A stretch of DNA of 64,000 nt from positions 1-64,000 of the forward strand of contig NZ_LZSE01000125.1 of the NCBI RefSeq assembly GCF_001665295.1, given 5' to 3'. The notes beneath the pieces were generated by a model. That model was not told where the DNA came from. It worked only from the letters and a program-made list of their open reading frames with translations, and ran no database searches. The translations under genes were made by a program, and so were the position numbers. Position 1 is the stretch's first letter. Every line of letters begins with the position of its first letter. Below, in pieces: positions 1 through 8,410 of this stretch. The stretch comes from Mycobacterium sp. 1554424.7 (lineage in GTDB: Bacteria > Actinomycetota > Actinomycetes > Mycobacteriales > Mycobacteriaceae).

Positions 1-75
1 CAGTGGGCGCCCCAACAACAGCTCGGTGGGTAGGTTGATCACCCCCAGCACGTCCTGCGAAAGGGTCTGCAACGG
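1..75 (-). other. Inverted PE-domain linker fragment
   Basis: Read on the minus strand from position 75 to 1 in one frame, this stretch encodes [13 protein letters not shown] followed by [11 protein letters not shown]. That is the linker joining the PE domain to the PGRS region in PE_PGRS proteins. It stops at about base 73-76, where plus-strand PGRS coding begins, so linker and PGRS are on opposite strands. The fragment runs off the left edge. It is either one side of an inversion between PE_PGRS genes or an assembly fold at a repeat. Confidence 0.75.
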
Positions 76-1246
76 CGGCACGGGCGGAACCGGTGGGGCC
101 GGCGGCACGGGTGGCATGGGCGGAAGCGCGCTGTTGTTCGGCAGCGGCGGGGCGGGTGGTGTCGGCGGAACCGGGGCGGTCGGCACCATGGGCGCTGGTG
201 GCACAGGCGGCAATGCCGGCAATGGCGGCACAGGGGGTAACGCCGGGCTGTTGTTCGGCAACGGCGGCGCCGGTGGTGCCGGGGGCGTCGGCGGGCTCGG
301 CGGCACCGGAAGTGCCGGCACTACCACCTCCGCCGGTGGGACCGGCGGGCATGGCGGCGACGGCGGTGTGGGCGGGGCCGGTGGTCAGGGCTCGGCCTGG
401 TTTGGCGGCCACGCCGGTGGCGGCGGCGCCGGGGGCGACGGCGGCCAGGGCGGGCAGGGCGGGGCCGGGGTCGACGTCATTACCGGAACTGCCGGCCAAG
501 GCGGTAACGGAGGCGATGGTGGCAACGCCGGCCTGGGCGGCAGCGCAGGTGGGCCCGGCGCTAGCCCGGGTGCGGTGGGCGACGGCGGCAACGGCGGTAA
601 CGGCGGCAATGGGGGGAACGGCGTCCTCTCCGGCTCGTTAGCGAGGCCCAACGCCGGTGGTGGTGGCGGTGGTGGTGGTGCCGGCGGCAACAGCACCGGC
701 GGGGGTCACGGCGGCACCGGCGGCACCGGCGGCAACGGCGGCACCACCACCAATGTTCAGGGCTACCAGGGCAGCGGCGGCGGCGGTGGCCACGGCGGTG
801 GCGCTGCCGGCACCGCAGGCGGTCCCGGCGGTGGTGGCGGTGGCGGCGGCGCGGCGACCATCGGGTCCGCCAGCGCCACTGGCGGCAACGGCAGCAATGG
901 CGTCGGCAGCGGCGGCGGCCGCGGCGGCGACGGCGCAAGCGTCAGTAGCTCGAGCTTCCCTAACGCCGCCGGTGGCGGTGGTGGAGGCGGCGGCGGTGTC
1001 GTCGGCGGGATTGCCGGGGCCGGCGGCGACGGCGGAGGGGTTGGCGGAGGGGTGGGTAGCGCGGCCGGTGGTCATGGTGGTGCCGCCGGGGCTGACGGCG
1101 CCGACGGCAGCATAGGCAATTCCGGAGGCAATCCCGGTGCCGGCGGTCATGCCGGCGCTGCTGGCGGTGGCGGCGGCGGTGGGGGCGGCGCCGACAGTAA
1201 TTCCGGCAATGCCACTGGCGGCGGCGGCGGAAACGGCGGCCCGTAA
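2..1246 (+). CDS. PGRS domain of a PE_PGRS protein, 5' truncated
   Basis: The frame is open from the left edge to the TAA at 1244-1246. From about base 70 it is pure PGRS: runs of Gly-Gly-Ala, Gly-Gly-Thr and Gly-Gly-Asn, with two [18 protein letters not shown] motifs typical of the first PGRS units. The C-terminal half becomes poly-glycine with tracts of nine to ten Gly. There is no PE domain; the residues before base 70 (including a GTG at 26) are antisense to a PE linker and are not a credible N-terminus. PE_PGRS proteins are cell-surface or secreted through ESX-5, but without the PE part this fragment would not be exported. It ends without a C-terminal domain. Confidence 0.75.
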   Translation, partial: SGRPNNSSVGRLITPSTSCERVCNGGTGGTGGAGGTGGMGGSALLFGSGGAGGVGGTGAVGTMGAGGTGGNAGNGGTGGNAGLLFGNGGAGGAGGVGGLGGTGSAGTTTSAGGTGGHGGDGGVGGAGGQGSAWFGGHAGGGGAGGDGGQGGQGGAGVDVITGTAGQGGNGGDGGNAGLGGSAGGPGASPGAVGDGGNGGNGGNGGNGVLSGSLARPNAGGGGGGGGAGGNSTGGGHGGTGGTGGNGGTTTNVQGYQGSGGGGGHGGGAAGTAGGPGGGGGGGGAATIGSASATGGNGSNGVGSGGGRGGDGASVSSSSFPNAAGGGGGGGGGVVGGIAGAGGDGGGVGGGVGSAAGGHGGAAGADGADGSIGNSGGNPGAGGHAGAAGGGGGGGGGADSNSGNATGGGGGNGGP

Positions 1247-1255
1247 GCGCGGCGC

Positions 1256-1891
1256 TCAGAAGCCTCGCTTGGCGGCCCGCACTGCGGCGACGACGTCGTC
1301 GTCCCCGCTGAAGTCGACGCGAACGGCGTTGCGGCCGAACGCGAAGAGCAACAGTTCTTGCGGTTCGCCGGTCACTGTGACCGGCGAACCGTTGCCTACC
1401 GCCATTACCGTCCGACCGTCGGGGGTGCGCAGGGTCAGTCGAGCGGGCAGCGCTGCCATCGACTTCGACAGTCCGACCCGGCTGACCCAAGGGATGCGCC
1501 GTCGCACCGCGGCTGTGGTTTTGGCATCGAGTTCCCTTGGCTTCCAGCCGGTTTGCGCACGGCGGAGGTCCTCGTGATGGACGAACATCTCGTGGATACT
1601 TGCCGGCGGGTCGAGCACCTTGAACAGCGAAAGAACCGGCGGGCCGGAGGCAAGGAGCTCGACCAGGTCCTCGTACGTCGTGGAGGCGGCCAACCGGTCT
1701 TGCACGCGCGCGGTGTGTGACGCCAGCGGCCCGAAGACGAGGCCGGGCAACGCGTCAGGGCGGCGTTCGCGCACGACCAGGTGCGCGGCAAGGTCGCGGG
1801 TCGTCCACCCCTCGCACAGGGTGGGCGCATCCGGCCCCACCGCCCGCATGATTCCGACGATGGCGGAACGTTCGCGCTGGGCTATCGACAT
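1256..1891 (-). CDS. TIGR03085-like (DinB/maleylpyruvate isomerase fold) protein
   Basis: A 211-residue protein of the mycothiol-dependent maleylpyruvate isomerase/DinB superfamily. The N-terminus (MSIAQRERSAIVGIM, then LCEGWTTRDLAAHLVVRER) carries the usual W-x-x-x-D-L-x-x-H-L metal-site helix, and a second His pair (HEMFVHHEDLRRAQ) lies mid-protein, matching the three-histidine divalent-metal site of the superfamily. The substrate is unknown; thiol-linked detoxification is a family-level guess. The frame stays open 100 codons upstream, but that part is arginine-rich antisense of the cyclase gene, so the ATG at 1891 is preferred. It ends 9 bp from the PGRS stop, converging on it. Confidence 0.8.
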   Translation of the reverse strand: MSIAQRERSAIVGIMRAVGPDAPTLCEGWTTRDLAAHLVVRERRPDALPGLVFGPLASHTARVQDRLAASTTYEDLVELLASGPPVLSLFKVLDPPASIHEMFVHHEDLRRAQTGWKPRELDAKTTAAVRRRIPWVSRVGLSKSMAALPARLTLRTPDGRTVMAVGNGSPVTVTGEPQELLLFAFGRNAVRVDFSGDDDVVAAVRAAKRGF

Positions 1892-1962
1892 CGCCCCACG
1901 ATAGGCCGAGGGGCCTAACAGACGCTTACACCTGATTGCTACCCGCCCATCAGGTCGGCGAG

Positions 1963-3369
1963 CTATGGAATCTCGTACACCACGACCTTGTCGGCGATGC
2001 CGCGCAGGGCGGCCTCCTTCCGAACCGGTCGGATCGACTCCTTCTCCAGGATGGCCGCGACCCCTGGCGCGTCGATCACGGGACCGGTGATGTGGATCTC
2101 CTGCGCGGTCGACAGGCTCTGCACCCGCGCGGCGATGTTGACGGTCTGACCGAAATAGTCCTGCCGCTCGTTCAGCATCACCGCGAGACACGGCCCCTCA
2201 TGGATGCCGATCTTTACGATCAGGTCGGTCCTGCCGCGCTCGGCATTGAGCTTGTCCATCGCCGCCCGCATCCGCAAGGCCGCGGCGAGCGCGTGGTCCG
2301 GCTGGACAAAGGTCGCCATCACCGCGTCCCCGATGGTCTTGACGACGGCCCCCTTTTCGGCGGCGATTATTTCCAGGAGCGCATGAAAATGCGCGCGCAC
2401 CAAGTCGAACGCGGCGAGGTCACCGACACGCTCATAAAGCGCGGTCGAACCCTTGAGGTCGGTGAACAAAAAGGTCAACGAGGTGATCTTGAGGCGCTGA
2501 TCGATGGTGAGGTTGTCGGCCTTGAACACATCGCGAAATGTCTGATTCGACAGCATTCGCTTGGCCGTGAGGAACGCCCTGCGCTTGGCCAGCACATTGT
2601 GGAGCTCGTCGGCGACAAAGACGGTGGGCAGTGTCCGCACGCTGCATCGATTGTCGACTGCGAGCCGCAACGGGCCTGGTCGCAAAGTGATCGACTCGGT
2701 CGGCGGATGGGCTTTGTTGAAGGTCAGCCCGAGCTGCTGACTTTCCTCGGTCGGTTCGCCCTGGACGTCGATGAAATGTGCGGTATGAGTCACCGGCTCG
2801 AAAACGATGATGAATTGTGGCGGGAGCTCCAAGGACAGCACGGCCTTTTCGCCGGCGGCCAGCTCCATCGCATCCAACGTCGACTCCCCGGTCAGCGAAG
2901 CAAAAGAATCCCCGCCGAGATCGATGCCCGAACTCCAGAACACCTGCGTGTAGTAGTCCCATAGCGGGAGCGTGTTGGGATCGTGGGCGGCAATCCGCCT
3001 GACCTTCGGGCTGACCGTAAACGCCACCTCGACCTGCTCATCGACGGAAGGCTCGTAGCCGCAGGCGCATAGTCCACAGCGATAGTCGTCGTCGCGCAGC
3101 GATTTCAGCGTGTCATGCGCGTCCAGCACACCGCTGCAACCGGGACACAGCACATTCCACGTCAGATCGAACAGGCCCAGCCGCGAGGCATGCAGGAAGC
3201 CGGAAATCACCTTCTCTTCGTCGAAGCCGGTGCGCTTGGAAAAGTCCAGGGCGTTGATGCGATTGAGCTCATGATCTTCGCCGTCATTGATCAGCTGCGC
3301 GACAGCGTCCGCGACGTCCGGATCGGCGGTTCGCTTCAGGGCCGAAAATTGGGACTCGAGGTCGCTCAT
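1963..3369 (-). CDS. Class III adenylate/guanylate cyclase with DUF5939-type N-terminus
   Basis: A 468-residue soluble nucleotide cyclase. The C-terminal catalytic domain starts near residue 298: FLFTDLKGST gives first metal ligand Asp304, TIGDAVMATF gives second metal ligand Asp348, and DYFGQTVNIAARVQ supplies the transition-state Asn411 and Arg415, so it looks active. The N-terminal 290 residues contain CPGC (75-78) and CGLCAC (98-103), a likely zinc ribbon, with a DUF5939-like region expected to sense a ligand or gate activity. No membrane segment is visible. It is transcribed alone, divergent from the gene at 3508. Whether the product is cAMP or cGMP is not decided by the motifs. Confidence 0.88.
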   Translation of the reverse strand: MSDLESQFSALKRTADPDVADAVAQLINDGEDHELNRINALDFSKRTGFDEEKVISGFLHASRLGLFDLTWNVLCPGCSGVLDAHDTLKSLRDDDYRCGLCACGYEPSVDEQVEVAFTVSPKVRRIAAHDPNTLPLWDYYTQVFWSSGIDLGGDSFASLTGESTLDAMELAAGEKAVLSLELPPQFIIVFEPVTHTAHFIDVQGEPTEESQQLGLTFNKAHPPTESITLRPGPLRLAVDNRCSVRTLPTVFVADELHNVLAKRRAFLTAKRMLSNQTFRDVFKADNLTIDQRLKITSLTFLFTDLKGSTALYERVGDLAAFDLVRAHFHALLEIIAAEKGAVVKTIGDAVMATFVQPDHALAAALRMRAAMDKLNAERGRTDLIVKIGIHEGPCLAVMLNERQDYFGQTVNIAARVQSLSTAQEIHITGPVIDAPGVAAILEKESIRPVRKEAALRGIADKVVVYEIP

Positions 3370-3507
3370 GGGTCCAACCTAAACATCACTAGCTGCGGCT
3401 TCGCTGATCCACGTGAACACGGCGAAACACCACGGTCAAGGCCTTCAACACAAGTCGCTTCGATTTTGATCCGATGGCGCCTCAATCAATTCGATTAGGG
3501 TTGTTTC

Positions 3508-3852
3508 ATGGGTGGCGAGTTCGTCGAGATCCGCATAACCCACCCCTGGGAATCGCTCCGGACGACGCCCGAGGCCCTCCGCCCGCGGCTGCTGGACTGG
3601 GAGATTGACGCCAAGGGGAGGCACGTCGCATGGCGTTACCGGATAACCCGGTACGAGCAGGACGGCCAACCGAGGTGGTGGTTGGACGGGACCGGCCAGC
3701 ATCCGTGGACCAGCGACGACGTCGAGTACCTGAAGGACGTCGCCGAGCACCACGCCGGTCGTCTGTTGCGCAGACAGCGATGGCAACCCAAGAGCATGTA
3801 CAACGGCCAGGAGCCCCCGCTGTGGCTAGGGGGCCGAGGGTTCTCGTCCTGA
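3508..3852 (+). CDS. Small conserved hypothetical protein, Trp-rich
   Basis: A 114-residue soluble protein with no signal peptide. It is rich in Trp and Arg (HVAWRYRITRYEQ, PRWWLDGTGQHPW, WQPKSMYNGQEPPLW). I do not recognise a family. The ATG at 3508 follows a weak AGGG at 3498. It is divergent from the cyclase gene, and its 3' end overlaps the MarR gene on the other strand by 27 bases. Codon use is like its neighbours, so it is probably expressed. Confidence 0.6.
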   Translation: MGGEFVEIRITHPWESLRTTPEALRPRLLDWEIDAKGRHVAWRYRITRYEQDGQPRWWLDGTGQHPWTSDDVEYLKDVAEHHAGRLLRRQRWQPKSMYNGQEPPLWLGGRGFSS

Positions 3853-4329
3853 GGGCTCGTCTTCGGCGACGGAGTTGTCGTCGCTGGCCAAGTGATGCAG
3901 GACGCGTTCGTTGAGGGCGGCGAGCATGTCGAGCTCCGCCGGGGAAAGCAGATCGATGAATTTCCGGCGGACGTCCTCCACGTGCCGGGGCGCCGCCTTC
4001 TCGATGGCGGCGCGGCCGGCCGGCAGCAGGCAGACCATGGTGCTGCGGGCATCGTCGGGGTTGGGCTCGCGGCAGATCAGCCCGTCCTTCTCCATGCGCC
4101 GCACCTGGTGCGAGACCCGGCTCTTCTCCCAGCCCAGCGTGTTGCACAGGTCGTGCGCGGGCATGCGGTCTCCGTCGTGCTCCGAGAGCACCGCCAGGAT
4201 CTGGTAGTCGGCCGCGGAGAGGCCTGATTGCTGCAGGCCCCGGTTCAGGTGCACCCCGAGCTGGTGATGCGCGTGCTGGAAGGCGCGCCAGGCGCGGTCT
4301 TCACGCGGGGTCAGCCAGTTCGGTTCCAT
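3826..4329 (-). CDS. MarR-family transcriptional regulator
   Basis: A 167-residue winged-helix dimer. The central part (SAADYQILAVLSEHDGDRMPAHDLCNTLGWEKSRVSHQVRRMEKDGLICRE) is a textbook MarR helix-turn-helix and wing, followed by NPDDARSTMVCLLPAGRAAIE. MarR proteins usually repress themselves and a divergent gene and release DNA on binding a phenolic or oxidant ligand. Here the divergent partner is the F420-reductase-like gene at 4426. The 96-bp gap holds three dyads of the GTTGA-N4-TCAAC kind, the expected operator type. The ATG at 4329 is the natural start. Confidence 0.9.
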   Translation of the reverse strand: MEPNWLTPREDRAWRAFQHAHHQLGVHLNRGLQQSGLSAADYQILAVLSEHDGDRMPAHDLCNTLGWEKSRVSHQVRRMEKDGLICREPNPDDARSTMVCLLPAGRAAIEKAAPRHVEDVRRKFIDLLSPAELDMLAALNERVLHHLASDDNSVAEDEPSGREPSAP

Positions 4330-4350
4330 CGGCGTCCATCTTACCGATTG

Positions 4351-4410
4351 GTTGACGCATCAACAAAGCTTCTTTAAGGTTGAGAAGTCAACCTTTTCAG
4401 ATTGTCAATC
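4351..4410. promoter_or_regulatory. Probable MarR operators between divergent genes
   Basis: Three inverted repeats lie in the MarR/reductase gap: GTTGACGCATCAAC (4351-4364), AAGGTTGA-N4-TCAACCTT (4376-4395, perfect 8-bp arms) and GATTG-T-CAATC (4400-4410). The first two share the core GTTGA-N4-TCAAC. Their position between a MarR gene and its divergent neighbour supports operator function; regulator assignment is inference. Confidence 0.65.
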
Positions 4411-4425
4411 AGGACAGGACACCTC

Positions 4426-4983
4426 ATGAGCAGCATCAGCATCATCGGCACCGGGAACATGGCCCGCGCCATCGGCGCGCTTGCGGTAGCGGGGGGCAAC
4501 ACCGTCGAGGTCATCGGCCGCGATCCGGCCAAGGCCGCTGACCTGGCCCAGGCCCTCGGCGGCGGTACTACGACGGGGGAGTTCGGCGCCGTCCCGGCCG
4601 GGGACATCGTCGTCGTGGCCCTGTTGTACGCCAATGTCGTTCCGGTCGTCGCCCAGTACGGAGACACCCTCGCGGGCAAGGTCATCGTCGACATCAGCAA
4701 CCCCTTCAACGCCGCTGCCGACGGGCTCGCCATCCCCGATGGCACCTCGATCGCGCAGGAAGTCGCCAAGGCGGCCCCGGCCAGCGCCAGCGTGGTGAAG
4801 GCGTTCAACACGGTCTTCGGTGTCGTCCTGGCCCAGGGCCGGCCGCTCGACGTCTTCATCGCCGGCGACGACGCGCGCGCCAAGGCGGGCGTGGCGGAGT
4901 TCATCGAGAGCCTCGGGCTGCGCCCGCTCGACGTCGGCGGCTTGGACATGGCGCACTGGCTGGAGGGAACGGGCCTGTCGTGA
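4426..4983 (+). CDS. F420:NADPH oxidoreductase-like protein with C-terminal frameshift
   Basis: The product is an NADP-binding Rossmann protein (ISIIGTGNMARAIG at the N-terminus; then FNTVFG, DVFIAGDD and LDVGGLDMAHWLEG) of the family that moves hydride between NADPH and coenzyme F420 or related substrates. The frame ends early at TGA 4981-4983 (185 residues). The family C-terminus continues in the next frame: V-M-G-L-A-R-H-G-V-G-N-F-D-F-A-L-G-A-A-V-P-G, ending at TGA 5046-5048. One missing base in the CTG-TCG-TG stretch at 4973-4982 explains it. This is either a sequencing error or a true frameshift that removes the last 20 or so residues. The ATG at 4426 is chosen over 4402 because 4376-4410 is operator DNA. 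Confidence 0.8.
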   Translation: MSSISIIGTGNMARAIGALAVAGGNTVEVIGRDPAKAADLAQALGGGTTTGEFGAVPAGDIVVVALLYANVVPVVAQYGDTLAGKVIVDISNPFNAAADGLAIPDGTSIAQEVAKAAPASASVVKAFNTVFGVVLAQGRPLDVFIAGDDARAKAGVAEFIESLGLRPLDVGGLDMAHWLEGTGLS

Positions 4984-5123
4984 TGGGCCTCGCCCGCCAC
5001 GGGGTGGGGAACTTCGACTTCGCTCTCGGCGCCGCCGTTCCCGGCTGAGCCGGGCTGCACAGGCGTCGTGCGCCCAAATAATTGTTGATGAATCATCTAA
5101 AGATTTTGGAGGGGATTTCCGCG

Positions 5124-6023
5124 ATGAAGCTCGGTTTCGCACTTCCCATAGTCGGGCCCGCTATCGGCAGCGCCGCCGGTCTGAGCGCGTTCTGCCGCGG
5201 ACTCGAGGAGCTTGGTTACGACACGCTGTGGGTCGGCGATCGATTGGTCACGCCGGTTGATATGCACAGCATCTATCCGGGCAAAGAGCAGCCGTACCCG
5301 GCGCAGATGACCCGCTACCTCGATCCGGTGCTGCTGTGGACCGTCGCCGCGACGGCGACCAGCCGGGTGCGGCTCAACGCCAGCACGCTCAGCACGTTCT
5401 ACTACGAGCCGGTGCACCTGGCCCGGCTGCTGACGACGCTCGACGTGCTCAGTGAAGGCCGCCTCGATGTCGGCGTGGGTGTCGGGTGGATGAAGGACGA
5501 ACACGACATCGCCCGTAGCGCGGATTGGCGCCGGCGCGGGCGGATGCTCGATGACGTGCTGGCGTTCCTGCACGAGTGGTGGACGACCACCCCCGTGTCC
5601 TGGGAGAGCGAGTTCTTCTCGCTGCCGCCGGTCCATGCCGACCTGCGCCCGGTCCAGCCCGGCGGTCCGCCCATTTGGATCGGCGGTGCCAGCGAGGCCG
5701 CGATGCGCCGGGTCGGCCGCAGCGGCGTCGGCTGGCTCGGGGTCGAGGGGCTCCAGGACGAGGTCACCGACCACCTGTGGTCGGTTGCGCGCCGTGCGGC
5801 GAAGGACGCCGGCCGCGATCCTGACGCGCTGAAGACGGCGATGCGGATCAACCTCGAACCGGGCACGTCCGTTGACTCGGTCGCCGTCAGGCTCGGGCGC
5901 CTCGCCCGGTCGGGGGCTGACGAGGGAATCGTGGATGCCTTCGCAATGTTCTCAACCCTTGACCAGATGCTCGACTTCGCCAGCCAGGTAATCGATCGAT
6001 GGGGTGATGATGGGAAAGCTTGA
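5124..6023 (+). CDS. LLM-class F420-dependent oxidoreductase
   Basis: A 299-residue luciferase-like TIM-barrel enzyme. Diagnostic stretches are MKLGFALPIVG at the N-terminus, ELGYDTLWVGDR, VRLNASTLSTFYYEPVHLARLLTTLDVLSEGRLDVGVGVGW and PIWIGGASEAAMRRVGR, the last forming part of the cofactor phosphate pocket. Members of this subfamily reduce or oxidise varied substrates with F420 (sometimes FMN). The substrate is unknown. The ATG at 5124 has a strong TTGGAGGGG site 10 bases upstream. The 3' end overlaps the SDR gene, so the two are co-translated. A possibly broken F420-reductase-like gene lies just upstream. Confidence 0.88.
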   Translation: MKLGFALPIVGPAIGSAAGLSAFCRGLEELGYDTLWVGDRLVTPVDMHSIYPGKEQPYPAQMTRYLDPVLLWTVAATATSRVRLNASTLSTFYYEPVHLARLLTTLDVLSEGRLDVGVGVGWMKDEHDIARSADWRRRGRMLDDVLAFLHEWWTTTPVSWESEFFSLPPVHADLRPVQPGGPPIWIGGASEAAMRRVGRSGVGWLGVEGLQDEVTDHLWSVARRAAKDAGRDPDALKTAMRINLEPGTSVDSVAVRLGRLARSGADEGIVDAFAMFSTLDQMLDFASQVIDRWGDDGKA

Positions 6024-6744
6024 CGGCAAGGTAGCGGTGATCACGGGTGGATCAAGCGGGATGGCGCTCGCCGGTGCCAAGTTGTTCGTTGAAGAGGGTG
6101 CTCACGTCTTCATCTCGGGTCGGCGTCAGGAAGCGCTGGATGAAGCCGTCGAGCTGATCGGCCGGAATGTGACGGGCGTGCAGGCGGATTCGGCCAACCT
6201 GGACGATCTGGACCGGTTGTTCGACGCGGTCAGGCGGGAAAAGGGCACCGTCGACGTGTTGTGGGCGAGTGCGGGGATGGGCGAGGAGGGCAAGCTCGGC
6301 GAGATCACGGAGCAGCAATTCGACGCGACTTTCGGGCTGAACGCGCGTGGCACGCTCTTCACGGTGCAGAAGGCATTGCCGCTTTTCAACGACGGTGGCT
6401 CGATCTTCATGACCGGGTCGATCTCTTCGGTCAAAGGTTTCCCCCACTGGAGTGTGTACGCGGCCAGCAAGGCAGTACTGCGTGCCTACGCCCGCGTGTG
6501 GTTGAACGAGTTGAAGGACAGGAGGATTCGGGTCAACGTGCTGACGCCGGGCCAGGTCGCCACGCCGATACAGGAGCAATTGTTCGACGAGGAGACCAAG
6601 GCGCAGTTTGAGGCAATGATCCCGCGGGGAAAGATGGGCAGCCCTGAGGAGATTGCATCGGTCGCACTGTTTCTCGCCTCGGACGACTCGAGCTATGTCA
6701 ACGGCATGGAACTGATGGTCGATGGCGGCACGACGGCAGTCTGA
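6010..6744 (+). CDS. SDR-family oxidoreductase
   Basis: A 244-residue classical short-chain dehydrogenase. It has AVITGGSSGMALA (TGxxxGxA variant with Met), a WASAGM in place of NNAG, a serine in GSISS, and YAASK as the catalytic Tyr/Lys motif, ending in VNGMELMVDGG. It acts on an unknown carbonyl or hydroxyl with NAD(P)H. It overlaps the end of the LLM oxidoreductase gene by 14 bases, so both probably serve one pathway. In-frame starts at 6004 (GTG), 6007 and 6010 are all possible; MGKLDGK is the usual family N-terminus. Confidence 0.87.
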   Translation: MGKLDGKVAVITGGSSGMALAGAKLFVEEGAHVFISGRRQEALDEAVELIGRNVTGVQADSANLDDLDRLFDAVRREKGTVDVLWASAGMGEEGKLGEITEQQFDATFGLNARGTLFTVQKALPLFNDGGSIFMTGSISSVKGFPHWSVYAASKAVLRAYARVWLNELKDRRIRVNVLTPGQVATPIQEQLFDEETKAQFEAMIPRGKMGSPEEIASVALFLASDDSSYVNGMELMVDGGTTAV

Positions 6745-6790
6745 CTAGGCATTGCTAATCCGTTCGTGTACAGGGAGATTCGCGGTGGGC

Positions 6791-7609
6791 TCAGACGCGC
6801 GTCGTCTCGATGGCGGCGCCCATCGCAGCCTGCGACTCGACCCGCTGACCAAGGGTGGTGGCCGTGAGCATGAACAGCGTGCGCCCGTCGGCACCGCCCA
6901 GTTCGCAGGCGATCGCGTGGCGACCCGGGGTGTCGACGGTCGCCGTCACTGCGCCGCCTTCGATTACGCGGACGAACCGGTCGAACGCCGGGCTGGCCAC
7001 CCAGACGCCATCGGCTTCATCGATCGCGATGCCGTCGGGAAAGTCCTCGAGCTCGGCCCACACCCGGCGGTTGTCGAGCGAGCCGTCGTCCGCTAGGTCG
7101 AACGCGGTGATGCGACGTCCGAAACTCTCCGCCACCAGCAGCGTCGATTTGTCGGCTGTGATCACCATGCCATTGGCAAATTGGAGGTCGTCGGCCACTT
7201 CGCAGGCCGAGCCGTCCGGGTCGACACGCAACAGGGCGGCCGCCACCGGCTGGTCGCCTGCGGCATAGTCGTAGCCGAATTGGCCAACGAAAGCATGCCC
7301 GTGGCGATCGACACACATGTCGTTGATTTCGTGCGACGCGAACGAGCTCACGTCGGCGTGCACGGCGAGATCCGCACCGTCGAAGCGCATCACGCGGCGA
7401 CGTGCCATCGAAGAGATCAACATCGAACCGTTGGGGAGCCAGCCCAGCCCCGACGGCTGCTCCAGCTCGACCACGGTGCGAACGTCACCGTCTTCGGCGA
7501 CGCGCAGCACGGCGTCACCGTGCATGTCCGAGACGTACAGCGCGCCATCGTGCCAGCGCGGGCCCTCCAAGAAGGAGCGCCCCGTGACCAGGGCATGGAT
7601 GTCAGGCAT
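6791..7609 (-). CDS. SMP-30/gluconolactonase-like beta-propeller
   Basis: A 272-residue six-bladed propeller of the SMP-30/LRE/luciferin-regenerating family. Diagnostic segments are FLEGPRWHDGALYVSD at the N-terminus, then HEINDMCVDRHGHAFVGQFG, FANGMVITADKSTLLVAESFGRRITAF and FPDGIAIDEADGVWVA, which carry the Glu, Asn and Asp metal ligands. Such enzymes hydrolyse lactones. It is the last gene of the minus-strand run from the dioxygenase gene at 12241, consistent with opening a lactone made by oxygenase chemistry. The ATG at 7609 is preferred over the extended frame. Confidence 0.85.
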   Translation of the reverse strand: MPDIHALVTGRSFLEGPRWHDGALYVSDMHGDAVLRVAEDGDVRTVVELEQPSGLGWLPNGSMLISSMARRRVMRFDGADLAVHADVSSFASHEINDMCVDRHGHAFVGQFGYDYAAGDQPVAAALLRVDPDGSACEVADDLQFANGMVITADKSTLLVAESFGRRITAFDLADDGSLDNRRVWAELEDFPDGIAIDEADGVWVASPAFDRFVRVIEGGAVTATVDTPGRHAIACELGGADGRTLFMLTATTLGQRVESQAAMGAAIETTRV

Positions 7610-7681
7610 GGCAACGATCCTAAGCCCGCATAGCTGGCCGCTCGTCGAGCGTCGCCGGGGGGCGTCGACGTCGAGCACGCC

Positions 7682-8410
7682 TCAAGCCGCGAGGATCGCT
7701 TTGGCCACTTCGTCGGGATGGGTCAGCATTGCGTTGTGCGTTCCCGGAACGACGATGGGTTCGACACCGAGCCGGTCGGCAAATTCGGTGTGCGGTCGCG
7801 GCATCGCGCAATCGCTGTCGCCGGCGATGTAGGCGGCGGGAATCTCAAGACTCCCCGCATCGACGTCGAGACCATCGCGGAAGTAGCCGCCCGGCTGGGG
7901 AGTCAGCAGGTCGGCCACCAACCGCTGCAGCTCCGGGGCCGTGCCTTGCATTAACAGCTGCTCGACGTATTCCCGACTAGGTGCGATGGCGTCGAAAGGC
8001 GATTCGCCGGTCAACCGCCGCATCAACTCGCGTGTGTCGGGCGGGGTCTCGTCCATGAGGCACCTGCCGCGAACCGGCACGAACGCGTTGTAGTAGACGA
8101 TCTTGGTGACTCGGTCGCCGAGGAGGTGAGCCGCGCCAGTGGCGGGGTAGCCGCCCCAGCTGTGCGCGACGAGAATCACTCTTTCCAGCCCGAGCCGGCA
8201 CACCTCCTTGACGACGTAATCGACCGCGTCCCTGAGCCTGTGACCCGATGGATCATCACCGTCGCCCAAACCGGGCAGCGTCAGGGTGATCGCCCGATGG
8301 CTCGCCGCGCGAAGCCGATTGGCAACCGGTCGCCAGGACCAGGCCCCATGCCAGGCGCCCGGAATCAGCACATACGTCGACCTTTTCATATCCGGGCCGT
8401 CGAGAGTCAT
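7682..8410 (-). CDS. Alpha/beta-fold esterase
   Basis: A 242-residue serine hydrolase. YVLIPGAWHGAWSW forms the oxyanion loop, VILVAHSWGGYP holds the nucleophile Ser in G/A-H-S-W-G-G, and PGTHNAMLTHP near the C-terminus supplies the catalytic His. It resembles the salicylate-binding-protein/methylesterase branch, which cleaves small esters. The start overlaps the methyltransferase stop by 4 bases (8407-8410), so translation is coupled. A methyl ester made by the neighbouring methyltransferase is a possible substrate, but that is conjecture. Confidence 0.86.
   Translation of the reverse strand: MTLDGPDMKRSTYVLIPGAWHGAWSWRPVANRLRAASHRAITLTLPGLGDGDDPSGHRLRDAVDYVVKEVCRLGLERVILVAHSWGGYPATGAAHLLGDRVTKIVYYNAFVPVRGRCLMDETPPDTRELMRRLTGESPFDAIAPSREYVEQLLMQGTAPELQRLVADLLTPQPGGYFRDGLDVDAGSLEIPAAYIAGDSDCAMPRPHTEFADRLGVEPIVVPGTHNAMLTHPDEVAKAILAA

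Noticed and set aside
76-1246. PGRS repeats as a CRISPR array or tandem-repeat locus
   Set aside because: The repeats are coding, of variable length and in frame, with no spacer/repeat regularity.
93-1577. Several Ala/Arg/Pro-rich frames on both strands over the PGRS region
   Set aside because: They are shadows of the Gly-rich PGRS repeats; none has a recognisable domain or ribosome site.
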